Below, in pieces: positions 26,051 to 34,836 of a stretch of DNA of 64,000 nucleotides (its first letter is position 1; each line of letters begins with the position of its first letter). Source of the stretch: JBNRMR01 sp050942895. GTDB lineage: Bacteria; Bacillota; Clostridia; Christensenellales; UBA1750. The DNA lies in NCBI GenBank assembly GCA_050942895.1, contig JBMNOE010000007.1, positions 56,210-120,209 of the forward strand. The letters run 5' to 3'. Position numbers and translations under genes: made by a program. Below the pieces are notes generated by a model. The model worked only from the letters and a program-made list of their open reading frames with translations. It was not told where the DNA came from and ran no database searches.

Positions 26051-26665
26051 TCAACGCCGCTCCTTGAGCCACGCCTTCGCTTCTAAAAGCCATGTATGGG
26101 GCATTAAAATCATTCCATTATCTAAAGCATGGTTTATATAACCGGAGCAGGCCTTTTCCAGGGATTCATTCAATGCCGCTTCTATGATCGCGCGAAATGG
26201 GGGCACGCCCTCCTGATCCCACGCAAGCTTATCGGCCAGGAACAGCGCCATGTCGCAGCTTGTAGGATTGTCCTTTAGCGTTGTGTGGCATTTTATTGCA
26301 GACAGCGCCTTGGCGTCGCGCAAATTGAAGATATCCCTTGCAAAAACCGCAGAAATCCGCTGGTGCAGCAGGAAGGGCTGGCGTCTTTCCGCTTCGTCAA
26401 TTTCCCAGCCCTTTGAAACAGCATATGTAAGCATATCATCACGACGCATCACAGCCGAAATATCATGCAAGACGGCAGACATGCAAATGATATCTTTGTC
26501 AAGGCCGAAGCGTTCGGCAATTTCAGTGCCCTTTTCGGCAACAGCCGCGCAATGCTTGGCAGTTGTTTCTTTGCCATTAGCATTTAAAAACGCTGCCGCA
26601 TCGCGCGATAAATCCCCGCACATAGGCGTTTGTTTTATATACGGCCAATCCGACAATCGAAGCAT
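26051..26665 (-). CDS. HD-domain phosphohydrolase, YqeK-like
   Basis: 204 residues; ATG at 26665 has GGAGG seven bases upstream. HD-site ligands are present: KHCAAVA (His), LHDIS (His-Asp), LLHQRISAVFA, and KCHTTLKDNPTSCDMALFLADKLAWD (His and Asp). This order and the HTT..D..LFLADK string match YqeK, an Ap4A hydrolase that yields ADP. The C-terminal 40 residues differ from canonical YqeK, so substrate could vary. It follows the fumarase genes by 63 bases. Confidence 0.75.
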   Translation of the reverse strand: MLRLSDWPYIKQTPMCGDLSRDAAAFLNANGKETTAKHCAAVAEKGTEIAERFGLDKDIICMSAVLHDISAVMRRDDMLTYAVSKGWEIDEAERRQPFLLHQRISAVFARDIFNLRDAKALSAIKCHTTLKDNPTSCDMALFLADKLAWDQEGVPPFRAIIEAALNESLEKACSGYINHALDNGMILMPHTWLLEAKAWLKERR

Positions 26666-26728
26666 TGCGGTTCCTCCGTCGCATTTAAAAAGAGCGCCCC
26701 TGCAACGCATTGACGCTCTTATTTGTTA

Positions 26729-27283
26729 TTACTCCGCTTTATACTTGGCGTGCTCACGCTTGAAAAAGTCGTTGCCCTGGCTGTCTATGCCAACCACCAG
26801 GCGCAGGTTTTCTATGCCCAGCTTTTTGATGGACTCGGTGCCCAGATCATCCCAGGCCACAACCTCCACGCTTTTCACATCCTTTGATATCAGCGCGGAC
26901 GCCCCTCCTATGCTGAGAAAATATATGCCGCCGTATTCTTTGCACAGGTCGGCCACATAGTCGTTCCTGTCGCCCTTGCCTATCATGGCGGTCATGCCCA
27001 ACTTGAACATCATCTCCACAAATACGTCTATGCGAAGGCTGGTGGTTGGGGCGATTGCACCGATGGCGCGCCCGGGCTTTGCCGGACAGGGGCCTGCGTA
27101 GAATATGGTCTCGTCGGTAAGGTCTATGGGCGGCTCTCCTCCGGCGTCAAGGGTCTGCTTAATCCTGAAATGCGCGGCGTCCCTGGCGGTGTGAATATAC
27201 CCCGAAAGATAGACGATGTCGCCTATTCTAAGCTTTTTAACATCCTCTTTTGAAAGAGGCGCCGTCATATAATATGTGTTCAT
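26729..27283 (-). CDS. class I fumarate hydratase, beta subunit
   Basis: 184 residues; ATG at 27283 is preceded by AAAGGGG. It has IGDIVYLSGYIHTARDAAHFRI and the substrate-site YAGPCPAKPG, matching the C-terminal half of one-chain FumA. With the alpha subunit it forms the oxygen-sensitive [4Fe-4S] enzyme interconverting fumarate and malate; tartrate dehydratase is a close alternative. The gene starts 14 bases after the alpha subunit. Confidence 0.9.
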   Translation of the reverse strand: MNTYYMTAPLSKEDVKKLRIGDIVYLSGYIHTARDAAHFRIKQTLDAGGEPPIDLTDETIFYAGPCPAKPGRAIGAIAPTTSLRIDVFVEMMFKLGMTAMIGKGDRNDYVADLCKEYGGIYFLSIGGASALISKDVKSVEVVAWDDLGTESIKKLGIENLRLVVGIDSQGNDFFKREHAKYKAE

Positions 27284-27297
27284 TTTTAGGCCCCTTT

Positions 27298-28143
27298 CTA
27301 TATCTGCGCGCTGGCATGGCGGTTGGCATGGCATTGAAAGTTTATTGCCACCGGCAGCGATGTGATGTGGCAGGGGAAATACTCGATATGCACATCCAGC
27401 GCCGTTGCGCGCCCACCCATGCCCAGAGGGCCTATGCCCAGCTTGTTCACTTCCTCCAGTATCTCCAGCTCAAGCTGCGCATAGAAGGGGTTGGGGTTTC
27501 TTTCGCCTATGGGCCGCAGCAGCGACTTCTTTGCGATCCATGCGCACTGATCCATCGTGCCGCCCACACCCACGCCGATTATTACCGGAGGACAGGGCTT
27601 GCCCCCGGCATATTTCATCACTTCCAGCACATATTCCTTCACACCCTGAGCCCCCTGAGAGGGAACAAGGGTGGTGAACGCGCCCATGTTCTCGCTTCCG
27701 CCGCCCTTAGGCATGGCGGTTATTTTCACTTTGTCCCCGGGAACTATCTCCGTATGGATGACCGCGGGGGTGTTATCGCCCGTGTTCACCCTGTTCAGGG
27801 GATCGCCTATCATGGATTTCCTTAGATAGCCTTCCTCGTAGCCCTTGGCCACGCCCTTGTTAAGCTGGCTGATCAAAGGCTCGCCTTCCCAGCAGACCTC
27901 CTGGCCGATTTCCACCAGGAGCACACAGGTGCCGGTGTCATGGCAGCAGGCTATCTGCTCTTTCTTTGCATACTCTGCATTTTCGATCAAAATATCCAGC
28001 GTATCCTTGCCGTAGGGCGATTCCTCGTTGTCGCGGGCCGCCTTTAGGGCATCTATAGTGTTTTCGTCCAGCTCATAGCAGGCCTTCATTATTATGGAAG
28101 CCACCACGTCCACCACTCGTGCGGTGTTTATCACGCGGGCCAT
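27298..28143 (-). CDS. class I fumarate hydratase, alpha subunit
   Basis: 281 residues (ATG 28143; an ATG at 28155 is also possible). Three Cys positions fit cluster ligands: QIACCHDTGTCV, GGTMDQCAWIAKKSL and HITSLPVAINFQCHANRH. The TKMPKGGGSENMG-type element reads TAMPKGGGSENMGAF. Two-chain class I fumarases of this size are common in strict anaerobes and supply malate or fumarate in an incomplete citrate cycle. The neighbour is the beta subunit; HD phosphohydrolase gene follows. Confidence 0.9.
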   Translation of the reverse strand: MARVINTARVVDVVASIIMKACYELDENTIDALKAARDNEESPYGKDTLDILIENAEYAKKEQIACCHDTGTCVLLVEIGQEVCWEGEPLISQLNKGVAKGYEEGYLRKSMIGDPLNRVNTGDNTPAVIHTEIVPGDKVKITAMPKGGGSENMGAFTTLVPSQGAQGVKEYVLEVMKYAGGKPCPPVIIGVGVGGTMDQCAWIAKKSLLRPIGERNPNPFYAQLELEILEEVNKLGIGPLGMGGRATALDVHIEYFPCHITSLPVAINFQCHANRHASAQI

Positions 28144-28277
28144 GTCCCTCACCATCCTTTGTATTTTCGTAATTTCGTAAGTCTATCCCTATATTTATCC
28201 CTTGTCAATACAACACACGACCGCCCCGCAAAAACAGAGCGGCCATGTCTTCATGTTTTCATGTTTTTCCGTGACTA

Positions 28278-29534
28278 TTAAATCAGCGTGGTCATGCCGG
28301 GAATGTAGACCGGACGATCCTCCAGCACGCTGATGTTGGCCGCCGCGCCCGTCAGAACGCTCATTGCGCCATCCCTGGAGCCTGCCATGTAGCCCAGCGG
28401 ATCGCCGTCCTTAACACCGCGGAATATCCTGTCGAGGATCTTTTTGTCCCCGCCGCCATGGCCGCCGATGCCCTTGGGCAGCTTGTAATCTATGACGGTG
28501 CCGTCATCCTTGTAGAGCTTAACGAAAGAGGAGTCCTCAAATGCTCCGGCAAGATTATGCCAGGCTGCGCCCTCGATTCGGCCATGGGTGCCGGTGACGG
28601 CATATTGCACGCCCTCCAGCGGGTTAAATGCGGTAAGTGTGTATGACATGAATGCGCCCTTTGAATATTGCACCGAAGCGCTCATGTTATCGAATATATC
28701 GCAGTCGGCGTACAGGCACTGGTCGCGCATATAGCCGTCGGCGGGCTCGGCGTCAAAGTACATGTTCTTGATATACTCGGACCGCTTGCTGCTGCCCATG
28801 GTGATGTCGTCAAATCCGCCGAAGGGCAGATCGCACTTTTCCTTGTTGGGGCAGGTGGAGCAGCGCACAGCAGCATAGTCGCGCTTGCCGGGGCCGTAGA
28901 AGCTGAGATTGCCGTTGGCAAAGACCTTTATGGGGTCCTGCTCGAGCCACCAGTTCACCATGTCAAAGTGGTGGGTTGCCTTTGTTACGAACAAGCTGCC
29001 GCCATTCTTCATCCATTTGTGCCATCTGCGGAAATAGTCCGCGCCATGGCGCTTATCCAGCATCCACTCAAAGTGCACGGACTTCACCTCGCCGATCTCG
29101 CCCGCGCGGATCAGCTCCTTTACCTTCGTGGTGGCAGGGGTGAAGCGATAGTTGAATGTAACGATTATCTTCTTGCCATTGCGCTCCTCGGCGTCCAATA
29201 TCTGCTGAACGCCCTCAGCGTCGATGCACATGGGCTTTTCGGTGATGGTGTCCACACCGAAGTCAAGAGAGCGCACGATATATTCAGCGTGGGATGAATC
29301 CATCGTGGTCACTATTGAAACGTCTGGCTTTGTTTCTGTCATCATCTTATCAAAGTCGGTGTAGACGGGTATAGTCTTTTCAGGGTTGATTGAATCCCTC
29401 ACAAAGGTTGCGCGTATGGGGTTCCTGTCGAAAATTCCGACAACTTCCGCCACATCGCTGTAGTTCTCCACTATCTGCCTGCCATACATACCAAGGCCTC
29501 TGCCGCTCGCACCGGTCAGAACATAACGTTTCAT
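28278..29534 (-). CDS. Gfo/Idh/MocA family oxidoreductase
   Basis: 418 residues. ATG at 29534 follows GGAGGAGGAAA; seven upstream codons are ribosome-site sequence. N-terminal Rossmann domain (GASGRGLGMYG), the family EKP motif (99-101, TEKPM) and the catalytic HHFD (188-191) are present. An unusual Cys cluster CSTCPNKEKC (C225, C228, C234) sits in the second domain. Related enzymes oxidise or epimerise sugars or inositols, and some (GH109) cleave N-acetylgalactosamine by an NAD-dependent route. No transporter or sugar-kinase genes adjoin, so the substrate is open. Confidence 0.85.
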   Translation of the reverse strand: MKRYVLTGASGRGLGMYGRQIVENYSDVAEVVGIFDRNPIRATFVRDSINPEKTIPVYTDFDKMMTETKPDVSIVTTMDSSHAEYIVRSLDFGVDTITEKPMCIDAEGVQQILDAEERNGKKIIVTFNYRFTPATTKVKELIRAGEIGEVKSVHFEWMLDKRHGADYFRRWHKWMKNGGSLFVTKATHHFDMVNWWLEQDPIKVFANGNLSFYGPGKRDYAAVRCSTCPNKEKCDLPFGGFDDITMGSSKRSEYIKNMYFDAEPADGYMRDQCLYADCDIFDNMSASVQYSKGAFMSYTLTAFNPLEGVQYAVTGTHGRIEGAAWHNLAGAFEDSSFVKLYKDDGTVIDYKLPKGIGGHGGGDKKILDRIFRGVKDGDPLGYMAGSRDGAMSVLTGAAANISVLEDRPVYIPGMTTLI

Positions 29535-29639
29535 CGTTAATTTCCTCCTCCTCATTCATCCAAATAAACATGATAATACCTTACGGTACTGCCGCATTAT
29601 TTGGAATACATGTGTATATATTAATCATTCTACCTATGC

Positions 29640-29668
29640 AGTATATCATTATTAAGCCTTCTGAGCAA
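29640..29668 (-). promoter_or_regulatory. sigmaA-type promoter of the Gfo/Idh gene
   Basis: On the minus strand: TTGCTC (29668-29663), 17-base spacer, TATACT (29645-29640). It gives a leader of about 95 bases. Confidence 0.5.
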
Positions 29669-29806
29669 TAGTTTTTAATTCTATCCCATAGACCTTTCCC
29701 GGCAGCTTCCCCAAAGACTTTAAGCTTCAAACATATTGCTGCATGTGCTCGTGCAGGGCGCAGACATAGCCCTTCAGCGCCCCATCAGCTTCTTGCTCAC
29801 AGGAAG

Positions 29807-29830
29807 TTTTTACCTGTATTTTTACCTGTA
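29807..29830. repeat. tandem 12-base duplication
   Basis: TTTTTACCTGTA repeated exactly twice end to end, 22 bases upstream of the murA -35 box. Confidence 0.9.
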
Positions 29831-29852
29831 ACTTCATTGCCAATAGCTGCTC

Positions 29853-29882
29853 TTGATTATATGCACCTGTTTATTGTATAAT
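29853..29882 (+). promoter_or_regulatory. sigmaA-type promoter of murA
   Basis: TTGATT (29853-29858), 18-base spacer, TATAAT (29877-29882), about 40 bases before the murA ATG. Confidence 0.65.
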
Positions 29883-29923
29883 AACTCTGTCTGCGAATAT
29901 GCGGAAGGAAAGAGAGATTCATA

Positions 29924-31183
29924 ATGAGTCAGGAAATCATGCGAGTAGAAGGCGGGCATGAGCTGCGCGGAGAGGTCTCCATATGCGGAGGAAAAAACGC
30001 CGCCCTTGCCGTTATACCTGCCGCGCTGCTTACGGATGATGTTTGCATAATAGAAAACCTGCCTAATGTTGATGATGTGGCAGTCCTTGCGGACATGCTC
30101 CGTCACGTGGGCGCGAAGGTCACTCTTGAAAACCGCTGCATGACGGTGGACGCCAGCGGCGTCAACAAATGCGAAGCTCCGGAGCACCTTGCCAAGCTGA
30201 TACGCGGAAGTTCATACTTTTTAGGAGCACTTCTGGGCAGGCTGGGCATGGCCCGGGTCGCTATGCCCGGGGGCTGCGCCATAGGCGAAAGAAAGATTGA
30301 TCTGCACATAAAGGGCTTTGAGGCTCTGGGCGCAACCGTCGTGGACGACGGAGAGGTGCTTTCTGCCCGCGCCAGCAGCCTTAAGGGCACTGAAATATAT
30401 TTAGATCTGCCAAGCGTTGGCGCGACAGTGAATATAATGCTGGCGGCCGTGCTGGCTGAGGGCAATACGCTGATAGTCAATGCCGGCAAAGAGCCCCATA
30501 TAGTTGACCTTGCCAACATGCTCAACGGAATGGGTGCATACATCAGGGGCGCAGGAACGGACATGATCCGAATCCGGGGAGTTAAAAGGCTTCACGGCTG
30601 CACATATACAATAATTCCCGATCAAATCGAGACCGGCACATTGATGATCGCCGCAGCGGCTGCCCGGGGGGATATTACCATCCATGGCGCGATACCCGTT
30701 CATATGGAGGCCCTTACAGCAAAGCTTTTGGAGATGGGCATACGGGTTTTCGAGGGCGACGACATGATCCGCGTGCTTTCAACTGGCGTTCACAGGGCGA
30801 TAAACGTGAAAACGCTGCCCTACCCCGGCTTTCCCACAGATCTTCAGCAGCCCATATCATCATTGCTCACCACCGCGGTGGGCGAATCCGAGATCAACGA
30901 AACCATCTTCGACAATCGCCACAGGCATATCAACGAGCTGGTCAAGATGGGAGCGAACGCCGCTGTGGACGGACAGATTGCCAGGATAAGGGGCGTTGAA
31001 AAGCTCCGCGGGGCAAGAGTTCAGGCAACGGATCTCAGGGCAGGTGCTGCGCTTGTTATCGCCGGGCTGATGGCAGAGGGGATAACCGAAATCGAGAACG
31101 TGCATTTTATCGACCGGGGCTATGAGGATATCGAGGCCAAGCTGCGCAGCCTGAACGCCAGAATTGAGCGGGTGTTCGTCTGA
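29924..31183 (+). CDS. murA: UDP-N-acetylglucosamine 1-carboxyvinyltransferase
   Basis: 419 residues. It transfers enolpyruvate from PEP to UDP-GlcNAc, the first committed step of peptidoglycan synthesis, in the cytoplasm. Substrate-binding GGKNAALAVIPAALL lies at the N-terminus; the active-site Cys is in PGGCAIG (Cys118), so the enzyme should be fosfomycin-sensitive. The C-terminal domain holds GFPTDLQQPISSLL and the DLRAGAALVIAGLMAEG ending. Firmicutes often have two MurA copies; this one is not in a mur operon. Single gene with promoter and terminator. Confidence 0.96.
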   Translation: MSQEIMRVEGGHELRGEVSICGGKNAALAVIPAALLTDDVCIIENLPNVDDVAVLADMLRHVGAKVTLENRCMTVDASGVNKCEAPEHLAKLIRGSSYFLGALLGRLGMARVAMPGGCAIGERKIDLHIKGFEALGATVVDDGEVLSARASSLKGTEIYLDLPSVGATVNIMLAAVLAEGNTLIVNAGKEPHIVDLANMLNGMGAYIRGAGTDMIRIRGVKRLHGCTYTIIPDQIETGTLMIAAAAARGDITIHGAIPVHMEALTAKLLEMGIRVFEGDDMIRVLSTGVHRAINVKTLPYPGFPTDLQQPISSLLTTAVGESEINETIFDNRHRHINELVKMGANAAVDGQIARIRGVEKLRGARVQATDLRAGAALVIAGLMAEGITEIENVHFIDRGYEDIEAKLRSLNARIERVFV

Positions 31184-31236
31184 TTCAGCTCGCCAAACCA
31201 TTGGACTATTAAAAAAGCGAAGAAGAGAAAAAATTT

Positions 31237-31272
31237 CGCCGGCAGGAAATCAATTCTTGCCGGCGTTTTTTT
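31237..31272 (+). terminator. terminator of murA
   Basis: CGCCGGCA (31237-31244) and TGCCGGCG (31258-31265) form a perfect stem that extends inward through GAA/TTC; seven T follow. Confidence 0.9.
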
Positions 31273-31554
31273 GGGAAAAGAAAGCAGGGCGCTCCCTCGC
31301 GAATGTTTTTTATGCCCATTTCAAATTCTGATACAGACCTGATACAAACTTGATACAGCTTTGATTTCGCCAAGCCGGTTAGATTTTCTTCAAGCGCTGC
31401 ATTTTTTGCATTTCTGCTTTGAACCTGCCGGAAAGGCTCTCTCTCCTTATGGCGCAATCCGCTTTCATTGCCCATGAAGCCGGCTGTGAACCATTTTGGG
31501 GCATTGCTGCTGGGATGTTTTTGCTTTTTTGCTTTTTTGTTTTTTTGCTTCCTC
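31273..31554. other. intergenic region between converging murA and GH43 genes
   Basis: I see no gene. It contains phased 11-base direct repeats (31329-31365) and a T-rich stretch with TTTTTTGC repeated four times (about 31515-31551). The latter may serve as a weak terminator region for the GH43 gene read from the other strand. Confidence 0.5.
31329..31365. repeat. 11-base direct repeats, 3.4 copies
   Basis: Units TGATACAGACC, TGATACAAACT, TGATACAGCTT and then TGAT follow each other without gaps. The core TGATACA is invariant and the period matches one helical turn. Confidence 0.85.
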
Positions 31555-33093
31555 TTACCTGGCAGTCACTCGGAAATAATCGAAATCGCAGTATCCGGGT
31601 CCGGTCTTTCTGGCGAAGTTTGCACAGAATATCCCCGGTTTGGCGGAAACCCAGCCGCCCTTTGTGGCCGCAAAGCCTTCGCCCAGCGGCAGAAACTCCT
31701 CGCCATTCTCGCTGTAGCTGTATGTGACAAAGCAGTTTCCTCTGACGCTCATGCGCAGGTACACGCTGCCGCTTTTTAGAGCCTTCCAGGCCAGCCTGCT
31801 TTCAAAGGGGTTTCCCGCGCCCTTCTCATCTCTGTCCACCTTGCCGCCATAAACCGCAACCTCAACCCCCGCATCGGTTTTCTCCACGGCGATATATTGA
31901 TATTCATAGCAGAGCATGGCAAGGCCCGCCCTGTCGCCGTCGGCCCATGGCGCAAAGTTCAGCTTGACGTCCACATCAAACTCAAAGTGCTGCATCAACT
32001 GGCTCAGGAATTGGCCTGCATCGCACAGGGTGTCGCTTTTGCCGATTTTGTGGGCATAAAGGCGCAGACTACCGGGGTTTTCATTAAGCGAATACCAGCG
32101 CTCCTTCGGGTTGGCCTGCCACTGCCACTGAAGGCCCAGCTTTTCGCCGTCAAACTCGTCGGATGTCTGGGGCAGAAGGCCCTCGTCCCAAAAGCCGGTG
32201 TCCGGCGCGAAATATTCCATCACAGGGTTGCCGACGCTGCCGCCGGCGGGCTTCACCCCCATCTCCGGCCAGCCGTCAATAAAGCTGACGGGCTGAAGGT
32301 GGGGAATTCTGCCGTATGGCCCAACATCCTGAAAATGGATGAACCATTCCTCTCCCGAGGGGGTATCCAACCAAGCGCCCTGATGGGGGCCGTTGACTCT
32401 GGTTTCCCCCTGCTCCAGGACTGTCTTTAACTCATAGGGGCCGTATATGTTTTTGGAGCGCATCGCAAGCTGCCAGCCTGTAGCAACGCCGCCGGCAGGG
32501 GCCAAAATGTAATAATACTCTGCGCGCTTATACATCTTCGGGCCTTCGGTGGTCACATGCTCGCTTCCGCCGTCAAACACTAACCTGCCATGGTCTAAAA
32601 TCTGCGTTCCGTCAGCGCTCATTTTGTGCAGATAAAGTATGCTCTTAAGGCCCACCCTGCTGTTTGCAAAGGCATGCACAAGGTATGCGCTGCCATCGTC
32701 ATCCCAGAAGGGGCAAGGGTCTATCCAGCCGGCAACCTCCGCCACATGATACATATCCCATCTTCCAAGGGGATCTTCCGTCTTGAAGCAGAAAAGCCCC
32801 TCGTCGGGCGCGCAAACATACACATAGAACACGCCCTCGTGATAGCGAATGGACGGCGCCCATGTTCCGTTGCGGTGGTTGGGGCTTTCATAGCAATCAA
32901 AGGGAAGATGCCTGCACACATGATTAACCGTGCGCCAGTGGACGAGATCCCTTGAGTGCAGAAGCGGCATTCCCGGAAAATATGTGAACGAGGATGATAC
33001 CATGTAATAATCATCGCCAACCCTTATAACATCTGGATCTGAATAATCGCCCTTGAGAATGGGGTTTGTATAGACATTCTTTTTTCTGTCCAT
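31555..33093 (-). CDS. GH43 family glycosidase (beta-xylosidase/arabinofuranosidase type), cytoplasmic
   Basis: 512 residues. ATG at 33093 has AAGGAG ten bases upstream and starts directly before the first propeller blade (NPILKGDYSDPDVIRVGDDYYM). Catalytic residues: base Asp19 (DYSDPD), pKa-modulating Asp in WIDPCPFWDDDG, and acid Glu in VTTEGPKMYKR. The C-terminal 190 residues form the beta-sandwich (DUF1349-like) domain typical of GH43 subfamilies 10-12. No signal peptide: imported xylo- or arabino-oligosaccharides are likely substrates. The MFS gene lies upstream on the same strand, 205 bases away, across a palindromic spacer. Confidence 0.9.
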   Translation of the reverse strand: MDRKKNVYTNPILKGDYSDPDVIRVGDDYYMVSSSFTYFPGMPLLHSRDLVHWRTVNHVCRHLPFDCYESPNHRNGTWAPSIRYHEGVFYVYVCAPDEGLFCFKTEDPLGRWDMYHVAEVAGWIDPCPFWDDDGSAYLVHAFANSRVGLKSILYLHKMSADGTQILDHGRLVFDGGSEHVTTEGPKMYKRAEYYYILAPAGGVATGWQLAMRSKNIYGPYELKTVLEQGETRVNGPHQGAWLDTPSGEEWFIHFQDVGPYGRIPHLQPVSFIDGWPEMGVKPAGGSVGNPVMEYFAPDTGFWDEGLLPQTSDEFDGEKLGLQWQWQANPKERWYSLNENPGSLRLYAHKIGKSDTLCDAGQFLSQLMQHFEFDVDVKLNFAPWADGDRAGLAMLCYEYQYIAVEKTDAGVEVAVYGGKVDRDEKGAGNPFESRLAWKALKSGSVYLRMSVRGNCFVTYSYSENGEEFLPLGEGFAATKGGWVSAKPGIFCANFARKTGPGYCDFDYFRVTAR

Positions 33094-33137
33094 AGTGTGT
33101 TCACTCCTTACTTTTAGTTTATTTTCTCGGTGATGCG

Positions 33138-33213
33138 TGCTGAGAGGCGCTTCTTTCATTGTCTTCCCACGAAAGACGATCTGGGGAACCTGCTGAGAGG
33201 CGCTGCCTCTCAG
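33138..33213. repeat. operator-like repeats in the MFS-GH43 spacer
   Basis: TGCTGAGAGGCGCT occurs at 33138-33151 and again at 33191-33204. The second copy is part of a perfect palindrome CTGAGAGGC-gct-GCCTCTCAG (33193-33213). In RNA this would be a stable 9-bp hairpin between the two genes. Confidence 0.8.
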
Positions 33214-33298
33214 ACTCTCCGCAAGGAAGCTGACCTCCTTGACCTCCATTTCATCGCCGTCGCTATAAAAACAGAGACGCATCAGCCGGGCATGGCCC

Positions 33299-34582
33299 TT
33301 AATCAGCCACGTCAAAAGCCTCCAGCTTGGACTTTGCCGCCTCAGGCTTGCTGTCACCATGCTTTGTCATCAACATCGTGATGAAAGCCAATGCGACCAT
33401 CACAGCCGCGTATGGGAACAGCGTCCAGTAGCCCACATGCTCCAGCAGATACCCCGAAATTATTGGCGTGGCAATCTGCGCCGACATGGAGAAGGTGTAG
33501 TAATATCCCGTGTATTTTCCCACGTCCGCGCCCTTGCTTATCTCCACCACCATCGGATAGCTGTTCACATTTATGCTGGCCCAGGCAAAGCCGACCAGTG
33601 CGAACATCACATATAGGGCAGCCGTAAATACTTGGGCAATGGCGCCCACCGCAAAACAGGCCGCCAGCAAAACAATGCCCGTCAAAATCATCTTCTTGCG
33701 GCCAAACTTTGTTGAAAGAATACCTACCGGCAGATAGCTCACCACCGCGCCGGCTGTTGCCACAAGCAGGCATCTGGAAGCAACGCCGCTGGTCACGCCC
33801 CAAACGCTTGTCGCATACTTTGAAAAGGCTGTGGTCACAGCATTATAGCCCATGAACCAAAGCGCCACCGAAACCAATATCAATATGAGGCTTTTGCGCA
33901 GAGCCGGAGAAAGTTTTTCCCCGCTGCCCTCGGATTCCTCTTCCTTTGATTCTTCAACATTCAACAACTGCGCTTCTTTTGAAAGCTTATTTTCCTTTAT
34001 CGTAAGAAATAGCACCAGAACCGACACAACCATCAGCCCGGCCGTCGCGGCGTAGAGAGGGAAATAGTTTGTCTGAACGCCGGGGGTTTCCTTTACCAAG
34101 AGCGATATCATGGCCAGCGAATACATGCCGCCAAGGGCGCCCATCAGGTTTATTATTGCGTTGCCCTTTGAGCGCAGGGGCTTTGGCGTGAGGTCGGGCA
34201 TAAGCGCCACCGCAGGGGCTCGGTAAGTGCCCATAGCGATCAGCAGCAGGCCGAGGGCCACAAAAAACAGCACGAACGATTTGTGCTGGTCTGCATAATG
34301 AAGGGTGAATATAAGCAATGAAGCGGCCAAAGTTCCGCCTAAGATAAATGGCATCCGCTTGCCAATTTTCGTGCCGGTTTTGTCGCTTAAGGCGCCGAAA
34401 AGGGGCAGCATGAACAGCGCGAGGACATTGTCAAGGGCCATTACCATCCCCGCGACGCCATCGCCAAGGGCAAAAGTATCCCTTAGTATAAGGGGGATGA
34501 CAAAATCGTAAACCGACCAAAATGCGCAGATCGATAAAAACGCAAGCCCCACCAGTGTCGTCCGTTTATAATTCAGCTTCAC
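33299..34582 (-). CDS. MFS sugar transporter (SLC45/GPH-like)
   Basis: 427 residues. GTG at 34582 follows GGGAGGAATATT; the TTG 30 bases earlier has no ribosome site. Twelve membrane segments; the loop between the first helices reads FGALSDKTGTKIGKRMPFILGG, the MFS/GPH signature D-K-x-G-x-K-I-G-R-R type. An acidic Glu-rich cytoplasmic loop separates the halves (KEAQLLNVEESKEEE). Such carriers import di- and oligosaccharides with H+ or Na+. Paired with GH43, it probably supplies that enzyme's substrate. Confidence 0.88.
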   Translation of the reverse strand: MKLNYKRTTLVGLAFLSICAFWSVYDFVIPLILRDTFALGDGVAGMVMALDNVLALFMLPLFGALSDKTGTKIGKRMPFILGGTLAASLLIFTLHYADQHKSFVLFFVALGLLLIAMGTYRAPAVALMPDLTPKPLRSKGNAIINLMGALGGMYSLAMISLLVKETPGVQTNYFPLYAATAGLMVVSVLVLFLTIKENKLSKEAQLLNVEESKEEESEGSGEKLSPALRKSLILILVSVALWFMGYNAVTTAFSKYATSVWGVTSGVASRCLLVATAGAVVSYLPVGILSTKFGRKKMILTGIVLLAACFAVGAIAQVFTAALYVMFALVGFAWASINVNSYPMVVEISKGADVGKYTGYYYTFSMSAQIATPIISGYLLEHVGYWTLFPYAAVMVALAFITMLMTKHGDSKPEAAKSKLEAFDVAD

Positions 34583-34732
34583 AATATTCCTCCCAGAGCA
34601 GTATTTTTTCAAAGCATTGGCATAAACTAATTATACTGCCCGGGCATCTTTTTAGCAATAAGATGATTCCATACCCAAAATGCCAAAGCTGAAGGCCCGC
34701 AGATCATTTGTAAATTTATTGTGAAATTTTAC

Positions 34733-34761
34733 TTGAACTCTATCTGCCTATGTGTTATAAT
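34733..34761 (+). promoter_or_regulatory. promoter of the rimP-nusA-infB operon
   Basis: TTGAAC (34733-34738), 17-base spacer, TATAAT (34756-34761) with the extended TGt before the -10. RNA starts about 70 bases before rimP. Confidence 0.75.
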
Positions 34762-34836
34762 GTCTGTGTGTTGTAAGTGTTTGTGAGAGTGGGGTGTCCC
34801 GCTCTTTACTTTTGTAAGACACAATCGGAGGTTTTT

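Larger units (their letters stand above)
29535..29852. other. divergent region between the Gfo/Idh gene and murA
   Basis: No gene seen. It holds the minus-strand promoter at 29640-29668, a TACCTTACGGTA palindrome near 29579-29590 in the Gfo/Idh leader, and a perfect tandem 12-base duplication (TTTTTACCTGTA twice, 29807-29830) just before the murA promoter. Confidence 0.5.

Noticed and set aside
31209..31475. 88-residue minus-strand ORF in the murA-GH43 gap
   Set aside because: It crosses the murA terminator and the 11-base repeats, has no ribosome site and no recognisable pattern.
31515..31551. TTTTTTGC repeat as a functional element
   Set aside because: A low-complexity T-rich stretch after a minus-strand gene; nothing beyond simple sequence is supported.
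33094..33360. 89 extra N-terminal residues of the GH43 frame
   Set aside because: The extension overlaps the MFS gene, is not GH43-like and lacks a ribosome site; AAGGAG stands before 33093, just ahead of the first propeller blade.
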